This document shows positions 42,403-51,295 of a stretch of 64,000 bases of DNA, one piece after another. Position 1 is the first letter of the stretch, and every line of letters begins with the position of its first letter. Source of the DNA: CAYXGZ01 sp964464755 (GTDB lineage Bacteria > Planctomycetota > MHYJ01 > JACPRB01); the NCBI GenBank assembly GCA_964464755.1, contig CAYXGZ010000014.1, forward strand, positions 8,698 through 72,697. The letters run 5' to 3'. Both the position numbers and the translations under genes were made by a program. The notes under the pieces were generated by a model. That model made no database searches, was not told the origin of the DNA, and saw only the letters and a list, made by a program, of their open reading frames with translations.

Positions 42403-43935
42403 ATGCGATCGAGCTGGATCCTCGCGCTGCTCTGCCTCGCGGCCCCCCAGGAGCCGACGGCCGCGGCGCCCATCGACGCCCACTTCGAGGCGGCGTGGAA
42501 GGCGGCGGGCCTCGTCCCGACGGCCGTCGCGGACGACTGCACGTGGCTGCGCCGGGTGTCGCTCGACCTGCTGGGCCGGCTGCCCCGGCCCGAGGAGATC
42601 CGCGGCTTCGTCGCGGACAAGGACCCGGCCAAGCGCGCGAAGCTCGTCGAGCGCCACCTCGCCTCCGAGGAGTGCGCGGACTTCCTCGCCGACGTCTGGC
42701 TCGACGTGCTCGTCGACCACGCGGTCAGCAACCAGGACTTCGCGCGGGCGGACCTCGGCCCCTTCAAGCTCTGGCTGCGCTCCTGCTTCGCCGAGGACGT
42801 GCCGTACGACCGGATGGTGCGCGCGCTGCTCTCGGACCGGGGCCCGCGCCGCGACAAGCCCGCGGTCAACTACAGCCTGAAGCACCTCGCGGCCGACCCG
42901 CTGCCCGTGAAGCTCGCCGTGCTCTCGGCGCGCCACTTCCTGGGCCGCGACCTGCGCTGCGCGCAGTGCCACGACGACCCGTTCCAGTCGCTGACCCAGG
43001 AGGAGTTCTGGGGCTGGGTGGGCTTCTTCCGGCCGCTGCGCAACGCGGGCGACCTCGTCGAGCTGAAGGAGGCGCCGCGGGCCGCGAAGCGGGACGACTT
43101 CGGCGAGCTGGCGGGCGTGCCCGCGAGGTTCCTCGACGGGCGGTCGCCGGATCCGGCGAAGCGCCTCGGCGAATCGCTGGCCGACCTCGCGCTCTCGATG
43201 GAGGACAATTCGGTCGCGAAGGCCTTCGTGGACCGGGCCTGGAAGCACTTCTTCGGGAGGCGCCTCGCCGCGGAGCCCCCGCGCTCGCCGGGGGTGCCGG
43301 CGCTGCTCGACCGCCTCGCGGCGGACTTCCGCCGGGACGGGTGCCGCATCCGCCCGCTGCTGCGCGCGATCGTCTCGTCGCGCCCCTACCAGCTCTCGTC
43401 GGCGGGGAAGGACGAGGACCGGAAGCGCTACGCGGCCGGCCCGCTGAAGGCGATGGGCGCGATCCAGTATTTCCGGGTCTTCACGGACTTGTTCACGCTC
43501 CACGAGCTCCACATGAAGATGTACGAGCAGATGGAGAAGAGCGCCATCGCGGGGGTCCAGTTCAAGGACCCCGAGGTGATGCGGATCATGTTCTACGCGT
43601 GGTCGCAGGACCTCCTCCTGCCGCGGGGGCGGGACCCCGAGGCCGTCGAGGGCATCGGCACGGTCCGCATGGCGATGAAGACGATGAACAACAAGCGCGT
43701 GCAGGACATGATCTCCGGCTACTGGGGCCGGCTGAAGCAGGTCTGCGAGAAGCGCGCGAAGCCCGCGGAGCGGATCGAGGAGCTCTGCCTCGTGATGTGG
43801 GGCCGGTTCCCGACGGACGACGAGCGCCGCGAGTACGCGAAGTTCGTGGGCAACCCCGCGTACTTCGACCGCAAGCCGATCGAGGACCTCTTCTGGGTGA
43901 TGCTGAACTCGTCGGAGTTCCTTTTCAACCACTAG
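42403..43935 (+). CDS. DUF1549/DUF1553 protein with a CxxCH motif
   Basis: The 510-residue protein has a short signal peptide (about 1-15) and the planctomycete-type DUF1549 domain (about 30-230, with RRVSLDLLGRLP). A CAQCH cytochrome-like motif lies near residue 185, followed by a DUF1553 domain (about 270-500, with DRAWKHFFGRRLA). In planctomycetes these genes are almost always paired with DUF1501 genes, and both products are exported. Their function is unproven, with polysaccharide or sulfatase-linked roles proposed. A -10-like TACGTT ends 5 nt before the ATG. The DUF1501 gene follows 2 nt after the stop. Confidence 0.88.
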   Translation: MRSSWILALLCLAAPQEPTAAAPIDAHFEAAWKAAGLVPTAVADDCTWLRRVSLDLLGRLPRPEEIRGFVADKDPAKRAKLVERHLASEECADFLADVWLDVLVDHAVSNQDFARADLGPFKLWLRSCFAEDVPYDRMVRALLSDRGPRRDKPAVNYSLKHLAADPLPVKLAVLSARHFLGRDLRCAQCHDDPFQSLTQEEFWGWVGFFRPLRNAGDLVELKEAPRAAKRDDFGELAGVPARFLDGRSPDPAKRLGESLADLALSMEDNSVAKAFVDRAWKHFFGRRLAAEPPRSPGVPALLDRLAADFRRDGCRIRPLLRAIVSSRPYQLSSAGKDEDRKRYAAGPLKAMGAIQYFRVFTDLFTLHELHMKMYEQMEKSAIAGVQFKDPEVMRIMFYAWSQDLLLPRGRDPEAVEGIGTVRMAMKTMNNKRVQDMISGYWGRLKQVCEKRAKPAERIEELCLVMWGRFPTDDERREYAKFVGNPAYFDRKPIEDLFWVMLNSSEFLFNH

Positions 43936-43937
43936 CC

Positions 43938-45197
43938 ATGAACGACTGCTGCAACCGCCGCGGGTTCCTGACGATGTCGCTCGGCCTGACGGCCGGCGCG
44001 GCCCTGGCCTCGCGGCTCGGGCTCAGCGCGCTGGGCCAGGACACGCCGACCGCCGCGCTCGCGAAGGCGAAGCGCTGCATCGTGCTGTGGATGATGGGCG
44101 CGCCGAGCCAGATGGACACCTGGGACCCGAAGCCCGGGACCGAGACCGGGGGGCCCTTCAAGGACATCGAGACGGCCGCGGACGGGATCCGCATCGCCGA
44201 GCACATGCCGCGGATCGCGCGGCAGATGGACAAGGTCTCGCTGATCCGCACGGTGACGTCGAGGGACCCGAACCACGACACGGCGCAGTACCTGCTCCAC
44301 ACGGGCTGGCGGCGCGCGGCGGACGTCGAGCACCCGGCGCTCGGGGCCGTCATCACGCAGGAGCTGGGGCTGCAGGTCGCGGACCTGCCCGGCGGGGTGG
44401 TGCTCGGCAGCACGCCGCCGTCCGGGGCGGGCTACCTCGACGCGGCCTCCGGGCCGATCGTCTTCGACCGCCTGGCCTCGCCCGCGGAGGACGTGCTCGC
44501 GAACGCCTCGAATCCCCGGGACCGCTTCGAGCAGCGCTGGAAGCTGCTGAAGCGCGCCGAGGAGCGCTTCGCGGCGGGGCACGAGGACGCGCGCGTCGAG
44601 CAGCGGCGCCGGGCCTACGAGAAGGCGTACCAGGTGCTGACGAGCGAGCGGGTGAAGGCCTTCGACGTGCGCAAGGAGCCCGAGGAGTCGCGGCGGGCCT
44701 ACGGCGACTCCGACTACGGCCGCGCGCTGCTCATGTCGCGGCGCCTCGTCGAGGCCGGCGTGCGCTTCGTCGAGGTGATGTACGGCGACTGGGACACGCA
44801 CCGCGACAACTTCGGGCAGGTGAAGACGCTGCTGGACCAGACCGACGGGCCGATCGCGGCGCTGCTGGAGGACCTGGCCCGGCGCGGGCTGCTCCAGGAG
44901 ACGCTCGTGCTCTGGATGGGCGAGTTCGGGCGCACGCCGCGCATCAACGGCTCGAACGGCCGCGACCACTGGACGACGTGGAGCGTGGCGATGGCCGGCG
45001 GCGGCATCCAGGGCGGCCGCGTGGTCGGCCGGACGGACCCGCTGGGGATGTCGATCGCCGAGCGGCCGGTGCCGGTGGGCGACTTGTTCGCGACGATCTA
45101 CTCGTGCTTCGGCATCGATCCCGGGAAGCAGCTCGTGACGGTGCCGCGGCCGATGAAGGTGGTCGAGGCGGGGACGCCGGTGAAGGAGCTCTTCTAG
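43938..45197 (+). CDS. Tat-exported DUF1501 protein
   Basis: The 419-residue protein begins with a twin-arginine signal (CNRRGFLTMSLGLTAGAALA). It has the DUF1501 pattern, a sulfatase/alkaline-phosphatase-like fold, with IVLWMMGAPSQMDTWDPKPG near the N-terminus, YGDWDTHRDNFG in the middle and WMGEFGRTPRINGSNGRDHW near the C-terminus; these metal-ligand-like motifs are intact. It lies 2 nt downstream of its usual DUF1549/1553 partner and should be co-expressed. The substrate is unknown. The last 4 nt overlap the convergent gene. Confidence 0.9.
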   Translation: MNDCCNRRGFLTMSLGLTAGAALASRLGLSALGQDTPTAALAKAKRCIVLWMMGAPSQMDTWDPKPGTETGGPFKDIETAADGIRIAEHMPRIARQMDKVSLIRTVTSRDPNHDTAQYLLHTGWRRAADVEHPALGAVITQELGLQVADLPGGVVLGSTPPSGAGYLDAASGPIVFDRLASPAEDVLANASNPRDRFEQRWKLLKRAEERFAAGHEDARVEQRRRAYEKAYQVLTSERVKAFDVRKEPEESRRAYGDSDYGRALLMSRRLVEAGVRFVEVMYGDWDTHRDNFGQVKTLLDQTDGPIAALLEDLARRGLLQETLVLWMGEFGRTPRINGSNGRDHWTTWSVAMAGGGIQGGRVVGRTDPLGMSIAERPVPVGDLFATIYSCFGIDPGKQLVTVPRPMKVVEAGTPVKELF

Positions 45198-45796
45198 CGC
45201 CGGGTCGACAGGTCCTCGAACTTCGAGAGCGTCCAGGCGACGCGCAGGCCGAACTTCGTCGAGGTCATCTTCACCAACCCGATCCCGTGGGCGTACCACT
45301 CCGCGTCGGGCGTCTCCTCGCCCGTCCTCCGGTCGCGGCGCACGATCTCGACCTTCATCGCGGGCTCCTTGCGGTCGAGGAACTCGACGGGCTCCCAGCC
45401 GGCGACGCGGCAGGACGCGGTCTCGGGCCAGCCCGGGAAGTCGATCGTCCAGGTCGTGCCGATCTTGAAGGGGAGGGGGAGGATGAGCTGCTCGGTGTCG
45501 CCGAGCCGGCCGAGGATGCCGTCGTCGCCGCGGCGCACGAGGAGCTCGCGGCGGTTCGCGGGGAGCGTGGGGAAGTCGAAGCGCAGGATCCAGCCCTGGT
45601 CGCTCCAGCCGGCGATCTCGCGGGTGCCGCGGACGTTGCGGCCGGCGAGGTAGGTCCACCGCAGGCCCTCCTGGAGCGGGTAGGCGTCGGAGACCCGCGG
45701 CGAGGGGCCCGCGGGGCGGTTGGAGAGCGTGTGGACGATGCCGGCGAGGAGGGCGCCCGCGAGGACGAGGCCGAGGACGCGCTGCCAGGCGGTCAC
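45194..45796 (-). CDS. Membrane-anchored protein of unknown function
   Basis: The 200-residue protein has one N-terminal transmembrane helix or uncleaved signal (about 6-24), then a beta-rich periplasmic domain with LQEGLRWTYLAGRNVRGTRE, ILPLPFKIGTTWTIDFPGW and WYAHGIGLVKM. The order 'polar sheet, internal WTY, then HGIGLVK' recalls small exported domains of unknown function found next to other genes in Gram-negatives. Start GTG 45796 overlaps the methyltransferase stop (GTGA), so both are translated from one mRNA. Confidence 0.65.
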   Translation of the reverse strand: MTAWQRVLGLVLAGALLAGIVHTLSNRPAGPSPRVSDAYPLQEGLRWTYLAGRNVRGTREIAGWSDQGWILRFDFPTLPANRRELLVRRGDDGILGRLGDTEQLILPLPFKIGTTWTIDFPGWPETASCRVAGWEPVEFLDRKEPAMKVEIVRRDRRTGEETPDAEWYAHGIGLVKMTSTKFGLRVAWTLSKFEDLSTRR

Positions 45797-46398
45797 CGCT
45801 TCACCCCCGAGATCACGAAGATCATCCCGTAGTGGCAGTGGCGGACGCGGACGTCGTCGAGGCGGGGGCGGAGCGCGGCGAGCGTGCGGTCCTTGAGCTT
45901 GGGCCAGCCGGCCCGGAGCATCCGGGAGATCATGAAGCCGGGGCCGATGTACCAGCCGGGCGGGAGGTTGTCGTCGGCGATGACGAGGCGGCCGCCGGGC
46001 TTGAGGGCGCGGAGCAGGGGGTCGAGGAGTTCCTCGTCGAGGATGGTGCTGATGACGTAGGTGGAGAGGATGGCGTCGAAGCTCGCGGGGCGGAAGACGT
46101 CCTGGCGGGCGGCGGCCTGGACGAGGCGGAGGTTGGGGCGGGGGCGGACGCGGTCGAGCATGCCGAGGGAGAGGTCGCTGCCCACCATGAGGCCGCGGGG
46201 GCCGATCTTGCCGGCGATCCAGCGGAAGTTGAGGCCGGTGCCGCAGCCGACGTCGAGGACGCGGTCGCCGGGGCGGAGCTTCAGGGCGTCGACGGCGGCG
46301 CGCCGGTAGGCCGAGTCCCCGCCGAAGGAGAGGGCGCGGACGATGGCGTCGTAGTAGCCCGCCCTCGCGTCGTAGGTCGAGCGGATGACGTCGGCCAT
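45793..46398 (-). CDS. Class I SAM-dependent methyltransferase
   Basis: The 201-residue protein has VLDVGCGTGLNF (motif I, about 48-59), MVGSDLSLGML (acidic end of strand 2) and ALKPGGRLVIADD (motif III), resembling UbiE/COQ5-type enzymes but shorter than most. Methylation of a quinone or a small metabolite in the cytoplasm is possible. TATCCT (46410-46405) ends 6 nt before ATG 46398. It is the first gene of a two-gene unit with the anchored protein and lies 16 nt after the hydrolase gene. Confidence 0.82.
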   Translation of the reverse strand: MADVIRSTYDARAGYYDAIVRALSFGGDSAYRRAAVDALKLRPGDRVLDVGCGTGLNFRWIAGKIGPRGLMVGSDLSLGMLDRVRPRPNLRLVQAAARQDVFRPASFDAILSTYVISTILDEELLDPLLRALKPGGRLVIADDNLPPGWYIGPGFMISRMLRAGWPKLKDRTLAALRPRLDDVRVRHCHYGMIFVISGVKR

Positions 46399-46414
46399 TC
46401 CCCGAGGATACCGC

Positions 46415-47308
46415 TCAGCGGCCGATCCGCTTGAGGAATTCCCGGAGGTCGGCGAGGAACTCGGGGGTGTGGCCGGAGACGAGGTCGTTGTGGCCCGCGC
46501 CGGCGATCTCGGAGAACCACTTGGGCTCGCGGGCGGCGGCGAAGAGGCGGGCGCCCTGCGCGAAGGGGACGATCTCGTCGTCGCGCCCGTGGACGAGGAG
46601 CTTGGGGATGGCGACGCGGGGGATGGCCGAGAGGTTGTCGTAGCGGGCGCGGACGAACCAGTGCGAGGGGAACCAGGGGGTGACGGTGCGGGCCATGTCG
46701 CGGACCGAGGTGAAGGCGGCCTGGGTGACGAGGCCCGCGGCGGGGCGGCGGGCGGCGAGCTCGATCGCGGGGGCGGCGCCGAGCGACTCGCCGTAGATCA
46801 CGATCCGCGAGGGGTCGACGCCGTAGCGCGAGGTGAGGCAGGTCCAGGCGCCCTCGGCGTCCGAGAGGAGCCCCGCCTCGGAGGGCGAGCCCCTGCTCTT
46901 GCCGTAGCCGCGCCAGTCCACGCCGAAGCACTCGAGGTCGAGGGACGCCATGAGCTCGAGGAAGGGGAGGCGGTCGGCGACGTGGCCGGCGTTGCCGTGC
47001 AGGTAGAGGACGGTGGCGCGCGGGTCCCGGGGCCGGGCGTACCAGGCGACGAGCTCGGTGCCGTCGGCGGCGGGGAAGGAGACCTCCTCGACGGGGACGG
47101 GGGAGCGCTTTCGGGCCTCCCAGTTGCCCTCCGGGAAGACCGAGGGGTGGTAGATGAAGGAGTCGCCGAGGGCCATGAGGAGGAGCGCCAGCGCGCCGGC
47201 GGAGATCCCGAGGCCGAGGAGGACGGCGCGCGCCGCCCGGAAGATCCACCCGCGGCCCCGACGCCCCAGTGTACCCGGCGTCCCGCCGGCCGGGTCCATC
47301 GTTAACAT
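46415..47308 (-). CDS. Membrane-anchored alpha/beta hydrolase
   Basis: The 297-residue protein has an N-terminal transmembrane helix (about 26-48) and an alpha/beta-hydrolase fold with VLYLHGNAG (oxyanion-hole strand), GESLGAAPA (nucleophile Ser in GxSxG), HGRDDEIVP (acid) and GHND (His). It resembles the ABHD13/17-like esterases. The likely activity is ester or thioester hydrolysis near the membrane; the substrate is unknown. ATG 47308 lies 6 nt after TATGAT. An internal ATG at 47299 is also possible. It is divergent from the gamma-glutamyltransferase gene, and their promoters overlap. Confidence 0.82.
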   Translation of the reverse strand: MLTMDPAGGTPGTLGRRGRGWIFRAARAVLLGLGISAGALALLLMALGDSFIYHPSVFPEGNWEARKRSPVPVEEVSFPAADGTELVAWYARPRDPRATVLYLHGNAGHVADRLPFLELMASLDLECFGVDWRGYGKSRGSPSEAGLLSDAEGAWTCLTSRYGVDPSRIVIYGESLGAAPAIELAARRPAAGLVTQAAFTSVRDMARTVTPWFPSHWFVRARYDNLSAIPRVAIPKLLVHGRDDEIVPFAQGARLFAAAREPKWFSEIAGAGHNDLVSGHTPEFLADLREFLKRIGR

Positions 47309-47314
47309 GTAAAC

Positions 47315-47366
47315 ATCATAGCCCGCGCCCCGGCCCGTTGCACGGGGAACCGGGCCCGCGTAGGAT
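47315..47366. promoter_or_regulatory. Mirror-image divergent promoters sharing one -35
   Basis: On the plus strand TTGCAC (47338-47343), a 17-nt spacer and TAGGAT (47361-47366). On the minus strand the same -35 bases read GTGCAA, again a 17-nt spacer, then TATGAT (47320-47315). Only one polymerase can occupy the shared box at a time. Each -10 lies 6-7 nt from its start codon. Confidence 0.6.
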
Positions 47367-47373
47367 GTCGCCC

Positions 47374-48900
47374 ATGTCGAAGGTCGCCCGGTCGAGCCGG
47401 GGGATGGTCGTCGCCGCCCACCGCGCGGCGGCGGAGGCGGGGCACGAGGTGCTCGCCGCGGGCGGGAACGCCGTCGAGGCGGCCGTCGCGGTCTCGCTGG
47501 CCATCCAGGTGGTCGAGCCCTTCGCCAGCGGCCTCGGCGGCGGCGGCTTCCTGCTCGTCGCGCCGGGGGGCGACCCCGCGAAGGCCGTCGTCCTCGACTT
47601 CCGCGGCACCTGCCCGTCGATCCAGAGCCCCGAGCACTTCTACCCGAAGGGCGCGACGCTGCCCTGGGTGCCCAAGATCGGCCCGTCGTCGGCCACCGTG
47701 CCCGGCCTCGGGCGGGCGCTCGGCGAGATGCTCCGGCGCTGGGGCGGGAAGCTCCCGCTCGCGACGCTCGCCCGGCGCGCCATCGAGGTCGCCGAGCAGG
47801 GCTTCGAGGTCGGCGAGAACTACGAGTACGTCAGCGGGCTCTTCGAGGGCACCGTCCGCTGCTTCCCCGACGCGGCGAGGATCTACTTCAACCAGGGCCG
47901 GCGCTACCGGCCGGGCGAGCGGCTCGTGCAGCGCGACCTGGGCCGCACCTTCCGGAAGATCGTCGCCGAGGGCTTCGAGGTCCTCTACACCGGCGAGATC
48001 GGCCGGGCGATCACCGCCGCGGTCAACGCGACGGGGCCCGTCTGGGGGGAGAAGGACCTCGAGTCGTACGAGGTGAAGGTCCGCGAGCCGCTCCGGGGCG
48101 AGATCGCCGGCGCGTCCATCGCCACCGTCGGCCCGCCCAGCCGCGGCGGCCCGGGCATCCTCGCCGCGCTGCGGCACTTCCACGAGCGCGACCTGCCCTC
48201 GCTGGGCCACAACACGGCCGCGTCGGTCCTCGCCTGGGGCGAGGCGATCCGCCGCATCTTCCACGAGCTCGAGCCGGTGGTCGGCGACCCCGCGTTCTTC
48301 CCGGCCGAGCCCGCCGCCCCCGGGAAGAAGCCGACTCCGGGCTCGCCGAGCACGACGCACTTCACCGTCGTGGACGCGGGGGGCACCGTCGTCGCGATGA
48401 GCCAGACCATCGGCCACTTCTTCGGCTCGGGCGTCGTCGTCCCGGGCTGGGGGATCCTGCTGAACGACGACATCTCCGACATGGAGCGCCGCGCCGGCGG
48501 GCGCAACAGCGTGCGGCCCGGCCTGCGCTCCGTCGCGAACATGGCCCCGACCGTGGTGTTCCGCGGAGGCCGCCCGGCCCTGGCCCTCGGGACGCCCGGG
48601 AGCCTGCGCATCTTCCCGGCGATGGCCCAGGTCATCGCGAACTGGCTGCTCCACGGCCTGGACCTCGAGAAGTCCGTCGCGGCGGGCCGCGTCCACTGGG
48701 AGGACGAGATCTTCTGGCTCGAGGGCGACCTCGACCCGGCCGTCCGCGAGGCCGTGAAGGCGGCGTGGAAGGGGAGGATCGTCGAGCGGCGGAAGCAGGA
48801 CCTCTTCTTCGGCGGCGTGCACGCCGTGTCGATCGACCCCGACGGCACGATCACCGGCGTCGCCGACCCGCGCCGCGACGGCGTGGCGCTCGGCCTCTGA
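47374..48900 (+). CDS. ggt: Gamma-glutamyltransferase family protein
   Basis: The 508-residue protein has the Ntn-hydrolase GGT features. These are SGLGGGGFLL near the N-terminus, GPPSRGGPGI, the self-cleavage site before Thr327 (STTHFTVVD) and NDDISDM in the small subunit, where E. coli Ggt has a comparable glutathione-binding loop. The enzyme would cleave gamma-glutamyl bonds or process a related amide. Unlike most Ggt it shows no signal peptide, so it may be cytoplasmic. ATG 47374 is chosen over upstream frames because of the promoter 7 nt before it. Its substrate could be something other than glutathione, as in acylase-like members of this family. Confidence 0.85.
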   Translation: MSKVARSSRGMVVAAHRAAAEAGHEVLAAGGNAVEAAVAVSLAIQVVEPFASGLGGGGFLLVAPGGDPAKAVVLDFRGTCPSIQSPEHFYPKGATLPWVPKIGPSSATVPGLGRALGEMLRRWGGKLPLATLARRAIEVAEQGFEVGENYEYVSGLFEGTVRCFPDAARIYFNQGRRYRPGERLVQRDLGRTFRKIVAEGFEVLYTGEIGRAITAAVNATGPVWGEKDLESYEVKVREPLRGEIAGASIATVGPPSRGGPGILAALRHFHERDLPSLGHNTAASVLAWGEAIRRIFHELEPVVGDPAFFPAEPAAPGKKPTPGSPSTTHFTVVDAGGTVVAMSQTIGHFFGSGVVVPGWGILLNDDISDMERRAGGRNSVRPGLRSVANMAPTVVFRGGRPALALGTPGSLRIFPAMAQVIANWLLHGLDLEKSVAAGRVHWEDEIFWLEGDLDPAVREAVKAAWKGRIVERRKQDLFFGGVHAVSIDPDGTITGVADPRRDGVALGL

Positions 48901-48901
48901 T

Positions 48902-50047
48902 CTACTTCACGAGCGAGCGGGCGATCACCAGCCGCTGGACCTCGCTGGTGCCCTCGTAGATCTCCGTGATCTTCGCGTCCCGGAAGTAGCGCTCCACCGG
49001 GTAGTCCCGGCAGTAGCCCGCGCCGCCGTGGATCTGCACCGCCTCGGTGGCCGCCTTGTTGCACGCCTCGCTCGCGAAGAGCTTGGCCATGCAGGCCTCG
49101 GTGGTGCAGGGCTGGCCGAGGTCCCGCAGCTTCGCCGCGCGGAGCACGAGGAGCCGCGCCGCGTCGATCGCCACGGCCATGTCGGCCAGCTTCCACTGGA
49201 TCGCCTGGAAGTCGCCGATCGGCCGGTCGAACTGCTTGCGCTCCCGCGAGTACTTCTGCGCCGCGTCGAGCGAGGCCTGGGCGATGCCGACCGCCTGGCT
49301 GGCGATGCCGATGCGGCCGCCGTCCAGCGTGTTCATCGCGACCTTGAAGCCCTCGTTCTCCACGCCGAGCAGGTTCGACGCCGGCACCTTGCAGTCCGCG
49401 AAGGAGAGCTCGGTGGTGCTCGACCCGCGGATCCCCATCTTGTGCTCGTTCTTGCAGACCGTGAACCCCGGCGTCCCCTTCTCGACGACGATCGCCGAGA
49501 TGCCCTTCGTCTTGGCCTCGACGTCCCGGCTCGTCCGCGCGAAGACGATGAAGAGGTCGGCGTACTGGCCGTTCGTCACGAAATTCTTCGTCCCGTTGAG
49601 GACGTAGTGGTCGCCGTTGCGGAACGCCGTCGCCGTGAGCGCGCCCGCGTCCGAGCCGGAGCCCGGCTCCGACAGCGAGTAGGCGCCGATCCAGGTCCCG
49701 GAGGCCAGCTTCGGCAGCCAGCGCTTCTTCTGCTCCTCGGTCCCGAAGCGGTTGAGCGGGCCCTGGACGAGCGAGTTGTGCACCGAGATCGTGACGCCCG
49801 TGGCCGCGCAGGCCCGGTTGATCTCCATCATCGCCAGGGCGAGGCAGACGTTGCCGGCGCCCGCGCCGCCGAGCGCCTCGGGCGTGATCATGCCCATGAG
49901 GCCCTGCTCCGCGGCCTTCGCGAAGATCTCCCGGGGGATGGCGCCCGCCTTGTCGAACTCCGCGGCGCGCGGGGCGACGACCTTGTCCGCGAATTCCCGG
50001 GCCGAGTCCCGGACGAGCTTCTCGTCCTCGGTCAGCGTGAAGTCCAT
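48902..50047 (-). CDS. Acyl-CoA dehydrogenase
   Basis: The 381-residue protein is a standard-length FAD acyl-CoA dehydrogenase. It has AYSLSEPGSGSDA (FAD/substrate contact), the LNGTKNFVTNG strand and the catalytic Glu365 in IYEGTSEVQRL. It oxidises acyl-CoA to enoyl-CoA in the cytoplasm, passing electrons to ETF; short-chain (butyryl/glutaryl-like) substrates are most likely by similarity. It follows the thiolase gene by 2 nt in an operon-like pair, which fits short-chain fatty-acid or amino-acid breakdown. Confidence 0.92.
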   Translation of the reverse strand: MDFTLTEDEKLVRDSAREFADKVVAPRAAEFDKAGAIPREIFAKAAEQGLMGMITPEALGGAGAGNVCLALAMMEINRACAATGVTISVHNSLVQGPLNRFGTEEQKKRWLPKLASGTWIGAYSLSEPGSGSDAGALTATAFRNGDHYVLNGTKNFVTNGQYADLFIVFARTSRDVEAKTKGISAIVVEKGTPGFTVCKNEHKMGIRGSSTTELSFADCKVPASNLLGVENEGFKVAMNTLDGGRIGIASQAVGIAQASLDAAQKYSRERKQFDRPIGDFQAIQWKLADMAVAIDAARLLVLRAAKLRDLGQPCTTEACMAKLFASEACNKAATEAVQIHGGAGYCRDYPVERYFRDAKITEIYEGTSEVQRLVIARSLVK

Positions 50048-50049
50048 GG

Positions 50050-51231
50050 CTAGCAGAGCTCCAGGGTGAGGGCCAGGCCGTTGCCGCCGCCCATGCAGAG
50101 GGTGGCGAGGCCCGTCTTCAGGTTGCGGTCCTGCAGGGCGTGGACCAGGGTCACGACGATGCGCGCCCCGCTGCACCCGATCGGGTGGCCGAGGGCGACG
50201 GCGCCGCCGTTCACGTTCACGCGGGCGGGGTCCAGCTTCAGCTCCCGCACGAGGGCGACCGTCGAGCCCGCGAAGGCCTCGTTGATCTCGACGAGGTCCG
50301 CGTCGCCCGGCTTGAAGCCCGTCTTCTTCTCGAGGTTCTTCACGGCCTCGAGCGGCGCGATCATCACCCACTTCGGGTCCACGCCGCCCGTCGCGTAGCC
50401 CGTGATCCGCGCGAGGGGCTTCGCGCCCCGGCGCTTGACCTCCTCGCCGCTCATGACGACGACGGCCGCCGCGCCGTCGTTGATGGTCGACGCGTTGCCC
50501 GGCGTCACGAGCCCGTCGGCCTGGAAGGCGGGCTTGAGCTTCGCGAGCTTCTCCACGGCCGAGTCGCCCCGCGGGCCCTCGTCCGTGTCGACCACCTTGA
50601 CCTCGCCCTTGTCGCCCTTGACCTCGACGCCGACGATCTCGCGCTTGAACTTCCCGCCGGAGATCGCGGCCGCCGACTTCTTGTGGCTGCCCACGGCGAA
50701 CTCGTCCATGTCGGCCCGGCTCACGTTGTACTTCTTCGCGACGATCTCGCAGGTCGAGCCCATGTGGACGTCGTCGTAGACGTCCCAGAGCCCGTCGTGG
50801 ACCAGCGCGTCGAGCATCCGGGCGTGGCCCAGGCGCGAGCCGCGCCGGGCGTCCGGCAGGAGGTAGGGCGCGTTGGACATGCTCTCCATGCCGCCGGCGA
50901 CCGCGATCGAGAGGTCGCCCGCCTTGATCGCCTGGGCGGCGAGGATGATCGACTTCAGGCCGGAGCCGCAGACCTTGTTCACGGTCACGGAGCCGATGGA
51001 GGTGGGCAGGCCGCCGTGGATCGCCGCCTGGCGGGCCGGGTTCTGGCCGACGCCCGCCTGGAGGACGTTGCCGAGGAAGCACTCCTGGACGTCGTCGGGG
51101 GCGAGCCCCGCGCGCTTGACCGCTTCGCGGACGGCGGCGGCGCCGAGCCGGGGGGCCGGAAGCGAGGACAGGCCGCCCAGGAACTTCCCGATCGGGGTGC
51201 GGACCGCGCTGGCGAGGAAGACGTCGGTCAT
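50050..51231 (-). CDS. Acetyl-CoA C-acetyltransferase (thiolase)
   Basis: The 393-residue protein carries the thiolase nucleophile Cys88 (VNKVCGSGLKS), GHPIGCSGARI with the catalytic His, and CMGGGNGLAL with the second Cys. Length and motifs fit a biosynthetic/degradative acetoacetyl-CoA thiolase. It probably works with the following acyl-CoA dehydrogenase. GGAGGT lies 6 nt before ATG 51231, and a -10-like TAGGAT lies about 13 nt further upstream, so this gene has a short leader with an SD, unlike the leaderless genes nearby. Confidence 0.93.
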   Translation of the reverse strand: MTDVFLASAVRTPIGKFLGGLSSLPAPRLGAAAVREAVKRAGLAPDDVQECFLGNVLQAGVGQNPARQAAIHGGLPTSIGSVTVNKVCGSGLKSIILAAQAIKAGDLSIAVAGGMESMSNAPYLLPDARRGSRLGHARMLDALVHDGLWDVYDDVHMGSTCEIVAKKYNVSRADMDEFAVGSHKKSAAAISGGKFKREIVGVEVKGDKGEVKVVDTDEGPRGDSAVEKLAKLKPAFQADGLVTPGNASTINDGAAAVVVMSGEEVKRRGAKPLARITGYATGGVDPKWVMIAPLEAVKNLEKKTGFKPGDADLVEINEAFAGSTVALVRELKLDPARVNVNGGAVALGHPIGCSGARIVVTLVHALQDRNLKTGLATLCMGGGNGLALTLELC

Positions 51232-51295
51232 GGGGGACCTCCGGGCGACATCCTAGCAACCCGCCGGAGAAACCCCTAGATTCCGGGGCGCGCGA

